From NCBI GenBank assembly GCA_964387075.1, contig CAYLVB010000003.1:186001-250000 (forward strand): a stretch of DNA of 64,000 nucleotides. The letters run 5' to 3'. The position numbers and the translations under genes are program-made. This document shows, in pieces, positions 7,810 to 14,234 of this stretch. Origin of the DNA: PALSA-968 sp964387075 (GTDB lineage: Bacteria; Bacteroidota; Bacteroidia; B-17B0; Aurantibacillaceae). The stretch's first letter is position 1, and each line of letters begins with the position of its first letter. Under the pieces are notes generated by a model. It made no database searches and was not told the origin of the DNA. It was given only the letters and a program-made list of their open reading frames with translations.

Positions 7810-7943
7810 CTTTTTACTACCTTTATAGTAGGTAAGTACATTGAAAATATTGAAAGGGAGAGGTTGTTCTGATACCATAAGTCGCTTCATGCGGCGGTTA
7901 CCTTTGATAAGGTACGGGTTCAGGAGAGCCTCTTCCTTTCTCA
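7810..7943 (+). ncRNA. candidate structured RNA convergent with the DUF3800 gene
   Basis: A multi-stem fold is visible. The outer 12-bp stem pairs GAAAGGGAGAGG (7852-7863) with CCTCTTCCTTTC (7929-7940). Inside are TACCTT-TGAT-AAGGTA (about 7899-7914) and GTCGC-TTCAT-GCGGC (about 7881-7895), and CTGA/TCAG can close a junction. Strand choice rests on two positions: each is a G.U pair on the plus strand but an A.C mismatch on the minus strand, so the plus strand is the better RNA. An exact Bacteroidota promoter lies upstream. Families of structured RNAs next to DUF3800 genes are known from comparative genomics. Membership of this copy in one of them is inferred. Confidence 0.6.
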
Positions 7944-7944
7944 T

Positions 7945-8766
7945 TTAAACAAAAGGGGTTGTGTTTTCCAGGATTAAGGGCTTCCTTTTGTAATAATACC
8001 TGTTTTCCTTTTTATTCTCATAAATATCTTGAATGCAACCGTATTTATGATTTAACATTTTAAAATATTTATCCTCTCCTTTTAAAATATATCTCTGCAA
8101 AGCCCAGATCATATAATCGGTAATGCTTAATTCTGGGCATTCGCTACTCTTTAAAATATTACATTTATAGCTTCTCTTTACTTCGCTTTTAACTTTTGAT
8201 TGATAGATATGTAATGATTTCTCTATGGCTGAAGAGAAATCATGCAATTTTGTTTTTGATCTTCCTGATAGGTATAGTTCATAATCAAATTGATGTTTAA
8301 ATCTATTTGTAGTTAAATGTTTGACCAGATCAAAATAAAATTCACTTGTTTTTCCTTTATGCTTCCCATGAAAAACATCCAATTTTTTTCGACCTATTAT
8401 TGCATAACTTCCGAACTGCAAATCCTTCATAAATTCAAAAAACAGTTCTTTTACTTGTGGATGATCGGCCCTTGCGTGCAAAAACCAATTGGGCTGATGT
8501 AAAGAATGAATATGCTTTAAGGCCTTATCCTGCAATAATTGCGATTTGAAATCGATTATTTGCTTTCTTAGCAGCTCCCTATCCTTAGTTTCGATCATTC
8601 CCAATATTAACACCGGTGATGTTGTAGAGTGGCCGAGCAATAATTGTTTCTTGTTCTTATAAAATTCAGGGCTCCCGCTTTCATCTATGAACAAATATTT
8701 CTTTTTTAACTGTTCCTTTTCGGGAGCAGCGCATGTAGTATCTATAGGAGAAATATTCGGTTCCAA
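7945..8766 (-). CDS. DUF3800 domain protein
   Basis: 273 residues. DUF3800 proteins have a predicted RNase H-like core; the diagnostic YLFIDESGSPEFY is at residues 24-36 (Asp28, Glu29), and SITDYMIWALQRYILKGED near residue 215 carries the late acidic position. Many DUF3800 genes sit in accessory or defence regions and beside structured RNAs; their biochemical role is not settled. The stop codon lies one base from the candidate RNA on the opposite strand. The promoter region holds a long inverted repeat (8770-8813). Local AT content is higher than in the core genes, which suggests acquisition. Confidence 0.82.
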   Translation of the reverse strand: MEPNISPIDTTCAAPEKEQLKKKYLFIDESGSPEFYKNKKQLLLGHSTTSPVLILGMIETKDRELLRKQIIDFKSQLLQDKALKHIHSLHQPNWFLHARADHPQVKELFFEFMKDLQFGSYAIIGRKKLDVFHGKHKGKTSEFYFDLVKHLTTNRFKHQFDYELYLSGRSKTKLHDFSSAIEKSLHIYQSKVKSEVKRSYKCNILKSSECPELSITDYMIWALQRYILKGEDKYFKMLNHKYGCIQDIYENKKENRYYYKRKPLILENTTPFV

Positions 8767-8769
8767 ACT

Positions 8770-8813
8770 CTGATTAATTTTTAATAAGGCATCCTTAATA
8801 CAAAATTAATCAG
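8770..8813. promoter_or_regulatory. long inverted repeat over the DUF3800 promoter
   Basis: CTGATTAATTTT (8770-8781) and AAAATTAATCAG (8802-8813) are perfect 12-bp arms. The 20-base interior can extend the pairing through AAGG-CAT-CCTT. On the minus strand the right arm contains TAATTTTG, a -7-like box, so the repeat overlaps both the promoter and the start of the 5' leader. It may be an operator or an mRNA leader hairpin. Confidence 0.5.
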
Positions 8814-8968
8814 ATGTGGATTATATAACCTTAAAAATGAGGTTGATTTACATTAATTTTCTTCTTTTAAGTTTTTTGTGGAATTTATTTTGATATTTCA
8901 ATAAAAAGTGTATAACCTATACTGGTTTACACTATGTGTATACAAAAACAAAAGAAGGCAATAATCCT

Positions 8969-8976
8969 TATATTTG
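8969..8976 (+). promoter_or_regulatory. TATATTTG -7 box upstream of the tRNA-like gene
   Basis: A perfect TAnnTTTG box sits 40 bases before the tRNA-like sequence. No clear TTG is seen 20 bases upstream, so the promoter is only half supported. Upstream, near 8909-8945, overlapping short repeats (GTGTATA twice, TACAC-TAT-GTGTA) are present. Confidence 0.35.
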
Positions 8977-9016
8977 TTATGGTTCGGAAACGGGTTTAAA
9001 CACGTTGCATTCAAAT

Positions 9017-9103
9017 GGAAGGTTGGCAGAGTGGCCTAATGCGGGTGCCTAAGAAACATCTGAACGGGTAACCGTTCCGGGGGTTCGAATCCCCCACCTA
9101 TTG
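9017..9103 (+). tRNA. class II tRNA-like gene, Ser-type body with AAG anticodon loop, degenerate acceptor
   Basis: Cloverleaf elements are clear. D stem: GCA/TGC. Anticodon stem: GGTGC/ACATC (one G.U, one C.A mismatch) with loop CTAAGAA, anticodon AAG at 9051-9053. Long variable arm: GAACGG-GTAA-CCGTTC (6 bp). T arm: a perfect GGGGG-TTCGAAT-CCCCC. The D arm TTGGCAGAGTGG and the long variable arm resemble Bacteroidota tRNA-Ser, but AAG would read Leu CUU. The acceptor GGAAGGT/ACCTATT has only four Watson-Crick pairs, two G.U and one A.A. An intrinsic terminator follows at once. It may be a decayed tRNA-Ser, an unusual functional tRNA, or a tRNA mimic. Confidence 0.5.
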
Positions 9104-9130
9104 GCCTCTACGAAAGTGGGGGCTTTTTTT
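9103..9130 (+). terminator. intrinsic terminator of the tRNA-like gene
   Basis: GCCTCTAC (9104-9111), loop GAAA (9112-9115), GTGGGGGC (9116-9123), then seven T. The 8-bp stem has two G.U pairs on the plus strand and a GNRA tetraloop. It starts directly at the end of the tRNA-like sequence. CCCCCAC at 9091-9097 could instead pair with GTGGGGG, competing with the T arm. Confidence 0.8.
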
Positions 9131-9141
9131 GTATCTCTCTT

Positions 9142-9411
9142 TTAATGCTCAATCGCGGCTATCTCTGAAATCGGCGTTATCGCAAGATGCCCGGATTTTA
9201 TTAGGCTTTGTTCATCCAGGGATCTGAGACGCTTTACTTCATCAGTCACCTGGCCATTAGGATGCCACATTTCTCGCAAGCCCTTTCCAGTGTAATAAAC
9301 GAAATTCCAATCTTCTACTCGTTTGCTTCCATAATTTCTGCTTGAACCATCTTTCATTTTAATCACCCCGGCATGGTTATTTCCAAGGGCCTGTAATTGC
9401 TGTTTCAACAT
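9142..9411 (-). CDS. hypothetical protein
   Basis: 89 residues starting MLKQQLQALGNNHAGVIKMK, with no signal peptide or membrane segment. The middle (SSRNYGSKRVEDWNFVYY, then GKGLREMWHPNGQVTDEVKR) looks like a compact beta-rich fold. The family is not recognised. It stands alone between the tRNA-like gene and ssb, and faces leftward into the terminator. The reading frame has normal codon use for the region, so I keep it as probably real. Confidence 0.5.
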   Translation of the reverse strand: MLKQQLQALGNNHAGVIKMKDGSSRNYGSKRVEDWNFVYYTGKGLREMWHPNGQVTDEVKRLRSLDEQSLIKSGHLAITPISEIAAIEH

Positions 9412-9674
9412 GGGTTATTGTGTTAAGATTATGTAGGCAATCCTCAATACACAGGCCAATCCAACATCACAGACATACTGGCAGATGGGATATAATTATT
9501 TGTAAATTAGCGCAACGTGAATCGTGTGGATTTAGGTATATAAGTGCCTAGAAATGCTTAATAACCGAATCCCGCTTTTGCCTCGCCGTTACTTTGCGGT
9601 GTCAAATCGAAGAAGCGCTTCAAGAAATGACGGTAATAATTAAAATGTAGTAAGAACAATTAAAACGTAAAAAA

Positions 9675-10013
9675 ATGAACAGTCTAAGAAACAAAGTCAC
9701 GCTGATCGGTCACCTGGGTAACGCACCCGAATTAAAATCTTTTGAAGGTGATAAAAAAATGGTCCGTGTATCGCTGGCCACCACAGAGGAGTACAAGAAC
9801 AAAAAGGGAGAGCGCGTAAGCGACACTACCTGGCACACGCTAATTGCCTGGGGCGGCCTGGCCGACACCATGAGCAAGTATACACAAAAAGGAAGTGAAG
9901 TCGCGGTAGAAGGAAAGCTTGTTAACCGCAACTATACCGATAAGGAGGGCGTGAAGCGCTACACAACAGAAATTCACATGAACGAATTGCTGTTGCTGGG
10001 TAGTAATAAATAA
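9675..10013 (+). CDS. ssb: single-stranded DNA-binding protein, short form (copy 1)
   Basis: OB-fold SSB of 112 residues. The family core is present: NKVTLIGHLGNAPELK, KKMVRVSLATTE, TTWHTLIAWGGLADTMSKY, KGSEVAVEGKLVNRNY and YTTEIHMNELLLL. It ends GSNK and lacks the acidic DDDIPF-type tip through which long SSBs recruit repair and replication partners. It is therefore probably an accessory, not the main replicative, SSB. It is about two-thirds identical to the next gene. A strong terminator separates the two, so they are expressed separately. Confidence 0.9.
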   Translation: MNSLRNKVTLIGHLGNAPELKSFEGDKKMVRVSLATTEEYKNKKGERVSDTTWHTLIAWGGLADTMSKYTQKGSEVAVEGKLVNRNYTDKEGVKRYTTEIHMNELLLLGSNK

Positions 10014-10022
10014 CCCTGCCTC

Positions 10023-10061
10023 ACCTGCCTGTCTCTAACGGGTGACAGGCAGGTTTTTTTT
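10023..10061 (+). terminator. strong intrinsic terminator after ssb copy 1
   Basis: ACCTGCCTGTC (10023-10033) pairs perfectly with GACAGGCAGGT (10044-10054), followed by eight T. Confidence 0.92.
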
Positions 10062-10127
10062 CAAATACAATCATTAAACAAATTATAAAAATTAAGATCC
10101 TGCGGCGCACAGTAAAGCGCAAATAAC

Positions 10128-10454
10128 ATGAACATTCGTAACAAAGTAACACTCATCGGCAACTTAGGCAACGCTCCTGAAATTAAAACCTTCGACGGTA
10201 ACAAGAAAATGGCCCGCGTGGCCATAGCCACCAACGAAACGTATAAAAACAAAGAAGGCGAGCGGGTAACCGACACCTCCTGGCACACACTCGTGGCCTG
10301 GGGTCCGCTGGTGAGCATCTTAGAAAAATACACCCAAAAAGGCAGCAAAGTTGCCGTAGAAGGCAAGCTGGTTAACAACAGTTACTTCGATAAAGAGGGC
10401 ATCAAGCGTTATAACACAGAAGTTCAATTGAACAACCTGGTGCTGCTAGCCTAA
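10128..10454 (+). CDS. ssb: single-stranded DNA-binding protein, short form (copy 2)
   Basis: 108-residue OB-fold SSB paralogous to the gene just upstream. It has the same motif order (RNKVTLIGNLGNAPEIK, TSWHTLVAWGPLVSILEKY, KGSKVAVEGKLVNNSY) and ends abruptly at NNLVLLA without an acidic tip. The divergence between the copies, roughly a third of residues, shows that the duplication is not recent. It has its own terminator downstream. The tandem location and loss of the partner-binding tail in both copies suggest specialised roles in the accessory region, for example in recombination. That role is inference. Confidence 0.9.
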   Translation: MNIRNKVTLIGNLGNAPEIKTFDGNKKMARVAIATNETYKNKEGERVTDTSWHTLVAWGPLVSILEKYTQKGSKVAVEGKLVNNSYFDKEGIKRYNTEVQLNNLVLLA

Positions 10455-10496
10455 CCAATAATTAAATTCCTTACAGCCATAGGGAGTTTTTTGAGT

Positions 10497-10531
10497 AGTC
10501 CTCCGTACGATCCTGTACGGAGGACTTTTTT
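10497..10531 (+). terminator. strong intrinsic terminator after ssb copy 2
   Basis: AGTCCTCCGTAC (10497-10508) pairs perfectly with GTACGGAGGACT (10515-10526), followed by six T. A further small hairpin CATCC-CTTCG-GGATG follows near 10540-10555. Confidence 0.92.
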
Positions 10532-10573
10532 GCCGAAGGCATCCCTTCGGGATGAATCATTTAAAATCAGATC

Positions 10574-11050
10574 ATGAAAGTAAAAACATTTCAAATACGG
10601 CTTGCGGAGGAATTTCTGCAGGCCGACCAGGACAAACTGAATAGTTTTATAGAGCACGTAGATGTGCGAAAAACATCTACAGAACTTGCCAACGGAAAAC
10701 CCGACTTCTGGTCGATACTTGTTTTCTATAACGGCATTCCCCCTATCGTTAAAGAGCAGCAAGCGGCTGGAGCCTCATTAAGTCCCACCGGCAAGATCAT
10801 TTTTCCTGCACAGGTGGAAATGAGCACTGAGGAAAAAAAGATCTACGAAGCGCTTAAACAATGGCGTGCCGATAAAGCACAAACACTCAACCTACCCACA
10901 TTCCTTGTGTGCAGTAATGCCCAGCTGGCAGCCGTTGCAAAAGTAAAACCGCAAACCGTGGAAGAGCTGAACCAGATAAAAGGATTCGGCGGGCAAAAGA
11001 CCGCGAAGCACGGCGGGGATATTATTGCGCTGTTGAATTCGGTGAATTGA
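10574..11050 (+). CDS. HRDC-domain protein
   Basis: 158 residues. The N-terminal half (residues 1-75, MKVKTFQIRLAEEFLQADQD ...) is an uncharacterised Bacteroidota domain. The C-terminal half is an HRDC domain: EEKKIYEALKQWRADKA, LPTFLVCSNAQLAAVAKVKP, VEELNQIKGFGGQKTAKHG. HRDC binds nucleic acid in RecQ helicases and RNase D; here it is free of any helicase. Its neighbours (SSBs before, ORF6N and a UvrD-like helicase after) suggest DNA processing, but the function is unproven. Confidence 0.8.
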   Translation: MKVKTFQIRLAEEFLQADQDKLNSFIEHVDVRKTSTELANGKPDFWSILVFYNGIPPIVKEQQAAGASLSPTGKIIFPAQVEMSTEEKKIYEALKQWRADKAQTLNLPTFLVCSNAQLAAVAKVKPQTVEELNQIKGFGGQKTAKHGGDIIALLNSVN

Positions 11051-11095
11051 TCTTCAAGGTGCCAAATTGGCTCCTTGAAATAAAGAACATCATAA

Positions 11096-11626
11096 ATGAA
11101 AAAAGCAAGGGAATTAATGATACCCGATGATACGATTATAGGTAAGATCTACTTGATTCGTGGGCATAAGGTAATGCTAGATTTCGATCTGGCTATTTTA
11201 TATAAAATTGAAACTAAGGTTCTCAATCAAGCCGTTAGTAGAAATCTTAAAAGGTTTCCGGATGATTTTATGTTTCAGCTTAATAATCAGGAGTTTATAA
11301 ACTTGAAGTCACAAATTGTGACTTCAAGTTGGGGCGGTAAAAGAAAACTTCCTTTTGTTTTTACTGAACAAGGAGTTGCTATGCTCTCGGGAGTTCTAAA
11401 TAGTGAAATAGCAATTGATGTCAACATTCAGATCATGCGCGTGTTCACGCGTGTTCGTCAAATGCTCTTTGACAATACCGAATTACGTCTGGCCATCGAA
11501 GATATTCGAAAGAAAACCGAAAGCAACAGCAAAAACATCGAGCTTGTATTCCAATACCTGGATGAACTGATAGAAAAGAAAGAAAATCAAAAACCGCCTG
11601 AAAAGGTCGGTTTCAAAACTTCGTAG
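11096..11626 (+). CDS. ORF6N-domain DNA-binding protein
   Basis: 176 residues. The ORF6N domain occupies residues 13-100: GKIYLIRGHKVMLDFDLAILY, LNQAVSRNLKRFPDDFMFQL, SSWGGKRKLPFVFTEQGVAMLS and SEIAIDVNIQIMRVFTRVRQ. A coiled-coil-like C-terminus follows (ELRLAIEDIRKKTESNSKN to EKKENQKPPEK). ORF6N domains are found in phage antirepressors and mobile elements, and stand-alone copies are frequent in Bacteroidota accessory regions. It starts 45 bp after the HRDC gene and ends six bases before the helicase start, so it is probably in one transcription unit with the latter. Confidence 0.85.
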   Translation: MKKARELMIPDDTIIGKIYLIRGHKVMLDFDLAILYKIETKVLNQAVSRNLKRFPDDFMFQLNNQEFINLKSQIVTSSWGGKRKLPFVFTEQGVAMLSGVLNSEIAIDVNIQIMRVFTRVRQMLFDNTELRLAIEDIRKKTESNSKNIELVFQYLDELIEKKENQKPPEKVGFKTS

Positions 11627-11632
11627 AATTTT

Positions 11633-13366
11633 ATGCAATTAACAACAGAGCAGCTTACCATTCTCAATTCAACAGGAGATATAAAAATAAACGCAGTGGC
11701 CGGCTCCGGAAAGACCACCACCGTTATAGAATACGCAAGAACACGTCCGGCAACCAGCAGGATCCTTTACCTGGTCTTTAATAAGTCGGTAAAGACTGAA
11801 GCGCAGGTTAAATTCCGCAAAAAGGGATTGAGCAATGTTGTTGTAGAAACAGCTCACTCGCTGGCTTATAAACATATCGTTTTCAAACGCAATTACAAAG
11901 TAAAGAATGTCGGCTACAAAACCAGCGAGATCGCCGAGATGCTGGGATTAATTGGCAACGGACAAAAACACGGCGAGTACATTGTTGCGAATCACATTAA
12001 TAAACTCATAGCTTGTTATTGCAATAGTGATAAAAACACATTGGATGAAGTAGATTATCTCGCAACCCTTTCCGACGCGAAATCAAAAGCTTTTGTGGGG
12101 CCCTTCCTTTCTTACATTAAGAAAAAAGCCGCGGCTTTCCTTGAAAAAATGGATAAAGGTCAAATAGAGATCACCCATGATTTTTATTTGAAGAAGTTCC
12201 AGCTTTCAACTCCTGAATTAAAATACGACCATATTTTATTTGATGAGGGACAGGACGCATCGGGTGCCATGCTGGACGTCTTTCTGAAACAAAAAGCAAC
12301 GAAGGTGATCGTTGGCGATTCCAACCAGCAGATCTACAGCTGGCGACAGGCCGTTAACTCCCTCGAAAAAGTTCCCTTCTCCGGTTTTTCTCTTTCCTCG
12401 AGTTTCCGTTTCGGGCCGGAAATTGCGAAACTGGCCAACGAGGTGCTGCAAATGAAAAAACATATTGGTCGAACAGGAAACATTTCTCTCGTTGGCGCCG
12501 GTAATTCCTCCTTGTTGAAGTCCAAAGCCGTGCTGGCACGCACCAACCTGGGTTTGCTTTACGAGGCAATTCATTATGTGATGGAAGAAGACATTAAACA
12601 CATCTATTTTGAAGGAAATATTAATTCTTACACGTACGCAGAGGAGGGCGCTTCCCTTTACGATGTTTTGAACCTTTATAACGGCAAACATCATTTAATA
12701 AAAGACAAAGTGATCCGCTCCATGCAAAGTTTAATGGAGCTCGAGAGCTACGTTAAAAGCACGGAAGACCCCCAATTGGGCATGATGATCCAGCTCGTTA
12801 AGGAATACGGTAACGAAATTCACATTATACTTCGGAAAATAAAAGAAAGGCATGTTGAGGACAGGGACAAAGCGGAAATGATCTTCTCTACCGTACACCG
12901 CAGCAAAGGGATGGAATACGACGAGGTTTTTTTGGTGGGCGATTTTGTGGAGGAGAAAAAACTCAAAGACTTCCGGGAGAAGGTGAACACGCTGACGAAC
13001 GCAGATAAATTGAACGAAGAGGTGAATTTGCTTTATGTAGCAGTAACGCGTGCAAGAAACAAATTGCATATTCCAATGAAATTGGTCCCCGAGGGCTTTG
13101 TGGGCAACGATCATGTTAAGATCATTGCACCACCACCGGAAGTACAGGAAGCGGCCGCCGACCCGGAAACTGCGCCGGTAAAAAAAGCATATGAATTGGA
13201 AGTTGTCACGAAAAACTTTAGATCGGCCTACGCGCCCTGGGATCATGAAGCCGATGAAGAATTGCGCTTTATGATCTCTGAGGGCCTCCGTACAAAAGAG
13301 ATCGCCTCGCACTTTGGTAGAACCGAAGGAGCGATACTATCACGCATCAGGAAAATTGGAGCATAG
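11633..13366 (+). CDS. UvrD-like superfamily 1 DNA helicase
   Basis: 577-residue SF1A helicase, shorter than UvrD/Rep. Motifs: Walker A NAVAGSGKTTT (20-30), motif II FDEGQDA (about 203), motif III GDSNQQIYSWR (about 228-238), motif V VHRSKGMEYDEVFLVGDF (about 421) and motif VI LLYVAVTRARNKL (about 465). The general build resembles Fbh1/UvrD-like helicases. The last 40 residues (APWDHEADEELRFMISEG ... IASHFGRTEGAILSRIRKI) form an added helix-turn-helix-like module. It lies six bases downstream of the ORF6N gene. A role in dissolving recombination intermediates or R-loops is possible but not shown. Confidence 0.88.
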   Translation: MQLTTEQLTILNSTGDIKINAVAGSGKTTTVIEYARTRPATSRILYLVFNKSVKTEAQVKFRKKGLSNVVVETAHSLAYKHIVFKRNYKVKNVGYKTSEIAEMLGLIGNGQKHGEYIVANHINKLIACYCNSDKNTLDEVDYLATLSDAKSKAFVGPFLSYIKKKAAAFLEKMDKGQIEITHDFYLKKFQLSTPELKYDHILFDEGQDASGAMLDVFLKQKATKVIVGDSNQQIYSWRQAVNSLEKVPFSGFSLSSSFRFGPEIAKLANEVLQMKKHIGRTGNISLVGAGNSSLLKSKAVLARTNLGLLYEAIHYVMEEDIKHIYFEGNINSYTYAEEGASLYDVLNLYNGKHHLIKDKVIRSMQSLMELESYVKSTEDPQLGMMIQLVKEYGNEIHIILRKIKERHVEDRDKAEMIFSTVHRSKGMEYDEVFLVGDFVEEKKLKDFREKVNTLTNADKLNEEVNLLYVAVTRARNKLHIPMKLVPEGFVGNDHVKIIAPPPEVQEAAADPETAPVKKAYELEVVTKNFRSAYAPWDHEADEELRFMISEGLRTKEIASHFGRTEGAILSRIRKIGA

Positions 13367-13387
13367 CTTCCCTCTCCCGGCTGCTCG

Positions 13388-13421
13388 CTCCCTCTCCCGC
13401 GGGAGAGGGTTGGGGAGAGGG
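13388..13421 (+). repeat. left 34-bp inverted repeat of the DUF559 unit
   Basis: A 34-base sequence containing the palindrome CCCTCTCCCGCGGGAGAGGG followed by TTGGGGAGAGGG. Its perfect reverse complement is at 13806-13839, so the DUF559 gene is bracketed by identical inverted ends. An abbreviated CCCTCTCCC word also occurs at 13370-13378. Confidence 0.9.
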
Positions 13422-13431
13422 TTAATATCTT

Positions 13432-13842
13432 ATGTCAGGAAGACTACCATACTATTACAACGCCCGAAAGGACTCCATTGCCCGGGCGCGCCGGCTTAGA
13501 AGAAGATCTACAGCCGCTGAAGATCTCCTTTGGAAAATAGTAAGAAGAAAGGCCCTGCTTGGTTTCAAATTTAGAAGGCAGCATCCAATTGGTGAATATA
13601 CCGCGGATTTCTATTGTCATAAAGCGTTGCTGGTTGTTGAAGTGGATGGAGATGTGCATTTAGAGGCAGACGTAAAGAGGAAAGATGAAATCAGGGACCG
13701 CGCCATGCGCTTATACGGCCTGACGATCCTGAGATTCAGTAATGAGGATGTTCTTTTTAACGCGCATTTGGTTGTGGCGGAGATCGAGAGGCACTTGGGC
13801 TACAGCCCTCTCCCCAACCCTCTCCCGCGGGAGAGGGAGTGA
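13432..13842 (+). CDS. DUF559 (Vsr-like) endonuclease-domain protein
   Basis: 136 residues of the DUF559 family, which has a PD-(D/E)XK-like nuclease fold related to very-short-patch repair endonucleases. Landmarks: RRSTAAEDLLWKIVRRK (residues 23-40), FKFRRQHPIGEYTADFYCH with the active-site Asp near 59, LVVEVDGDVHLE with Glu/Asp ligands near 68-72, and YGLTILRFSNEDV. The last 12 codons (SPLPNPLPRERE) are encoded by the right inverted repeat, and the stop TGA follows it at once. The gene therefore fits between the two repeats exactly, as if gene and repeats move together. The substrate is unknown. Confidence 0.85.
   Translation: MSGRLPYYYNARKDSIARARRLRRRSTAAEDLLWKIVRRKALLGFKFRRQHPIGEYTADFYCHKALLVVEVDGDVHLEADVKRKDEIRDRAMRLYGLTILRFSNEDVLFNAHLVVAEIERHLGYSPLPNPLPRERE
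13806..13839 (-). repeat. right 34-bp inverted repeat of the DUF559 unit
   Basis: Perfect reverse complement of 13388-13421 over all 34 bases. It is coding: it forms the C-terminal dozen residues of the DUF559 protein and stops one base before TGA. Confidence 0.9.
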
Positions 13843-13858
13843 TAAAGTAAAAAAAAGG

Positions 13859-13890
13859 GTTTCCATATATAGAAACTTTTAGTATATTTG
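13859..13890 (+). promoter_or_regulatory. operator-like palindrome and -7 box before the toxin-antitoxin pair
   Basis: GTTTCCATATATAGAAAC (13859-13876) is an 18-bp palindrome with one mismatched position pair and would suit the HTH antitoxin. TATATTTG (13883-13890) matches the Bacteroidota -7 box but ends two bases before the toxin ATG. Either the mRNA is essentially leaderless or this box is not the one used. Confidence 0.5.
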
Positions 13891-13891
13891 T

Positions 13892-14224
13892 ATGAAAGAA
13901 AGATTTGAAATACGGTTTCTTGAGCCGGCCGATCAATTCCTGGAAGAAATAGGAACCAAAGCTAAAAACAAGATGCTATACAATATCAAACGGGCCAGGG
14001 ATGCTAATGATCCATCGGTATTTAAGAAGCTCGACCCTCAACTTTGGGAGTTTAGGGCAAGGGCGAATGGGATGCAGTTCAGGCTTCTGGCCTTTTGGGA
14101 TAAAAGAAATCCCGTAAAAACCCTCGTGGTATGCTGTCATGGGTTCATTAAGAAGGCAGATAAAATATCTTTGGCCGATCTGAATAGGGCCAGAAAATTA
14201 ATGACAAACTACTTACAGGAATAA
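13892..14224 (+). CDS. RelE/HigB-type toxin (Gp49-like)
   Basis: 110 residues of the phage Gp49-like/HigB branch of RelE/ParE toxins, which are usually ribosome-dependent mRNA nucleases. Visible features are FEIRFLEPADQFLEEIGTKA at the N-terminus, LDPQLWEFRARANGMQFRLL in the core beta-sheet and VVCCHGFIKKADKISLADLNRA at the end. The helix-sheet order and length are standard. The antitoxin follows 10 bp downstream, the reverse order (toxin first) that is typical of higBA-like loci. The promoter palindrome upstream suggests autoregulation by the pair. Confidence 0.87.
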   Translation: MKERFEIRFLEPADQFLEEIGTKAKNKMLYNIKRARDANDPSVFKKLDPQLWEFRARANGMQFRLLAFWDKRNPVKTLVVCCHGFIKKADKISLADLNRARKLMTNYLQE

Positions 14225-14234
14225 AAAATTTCAA

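Noticed and set aside
7844..7944. Structured RNA read on the minus strand as a 3' UTR of the DUF3800 gene
   Set aside because: Two stem positions become A.C mismatches on that strand, while they are G.U on the plus strand, and the exact promoter points rightward.
9017..9103. Ordinary tRNA-Leu(AAG)
   Set aside because: The body looks Ser-like, the acceptor is poorly paired and AAG is rare for bacterial tRNA-Leu; kept as tRNA-like with reduced confidence.
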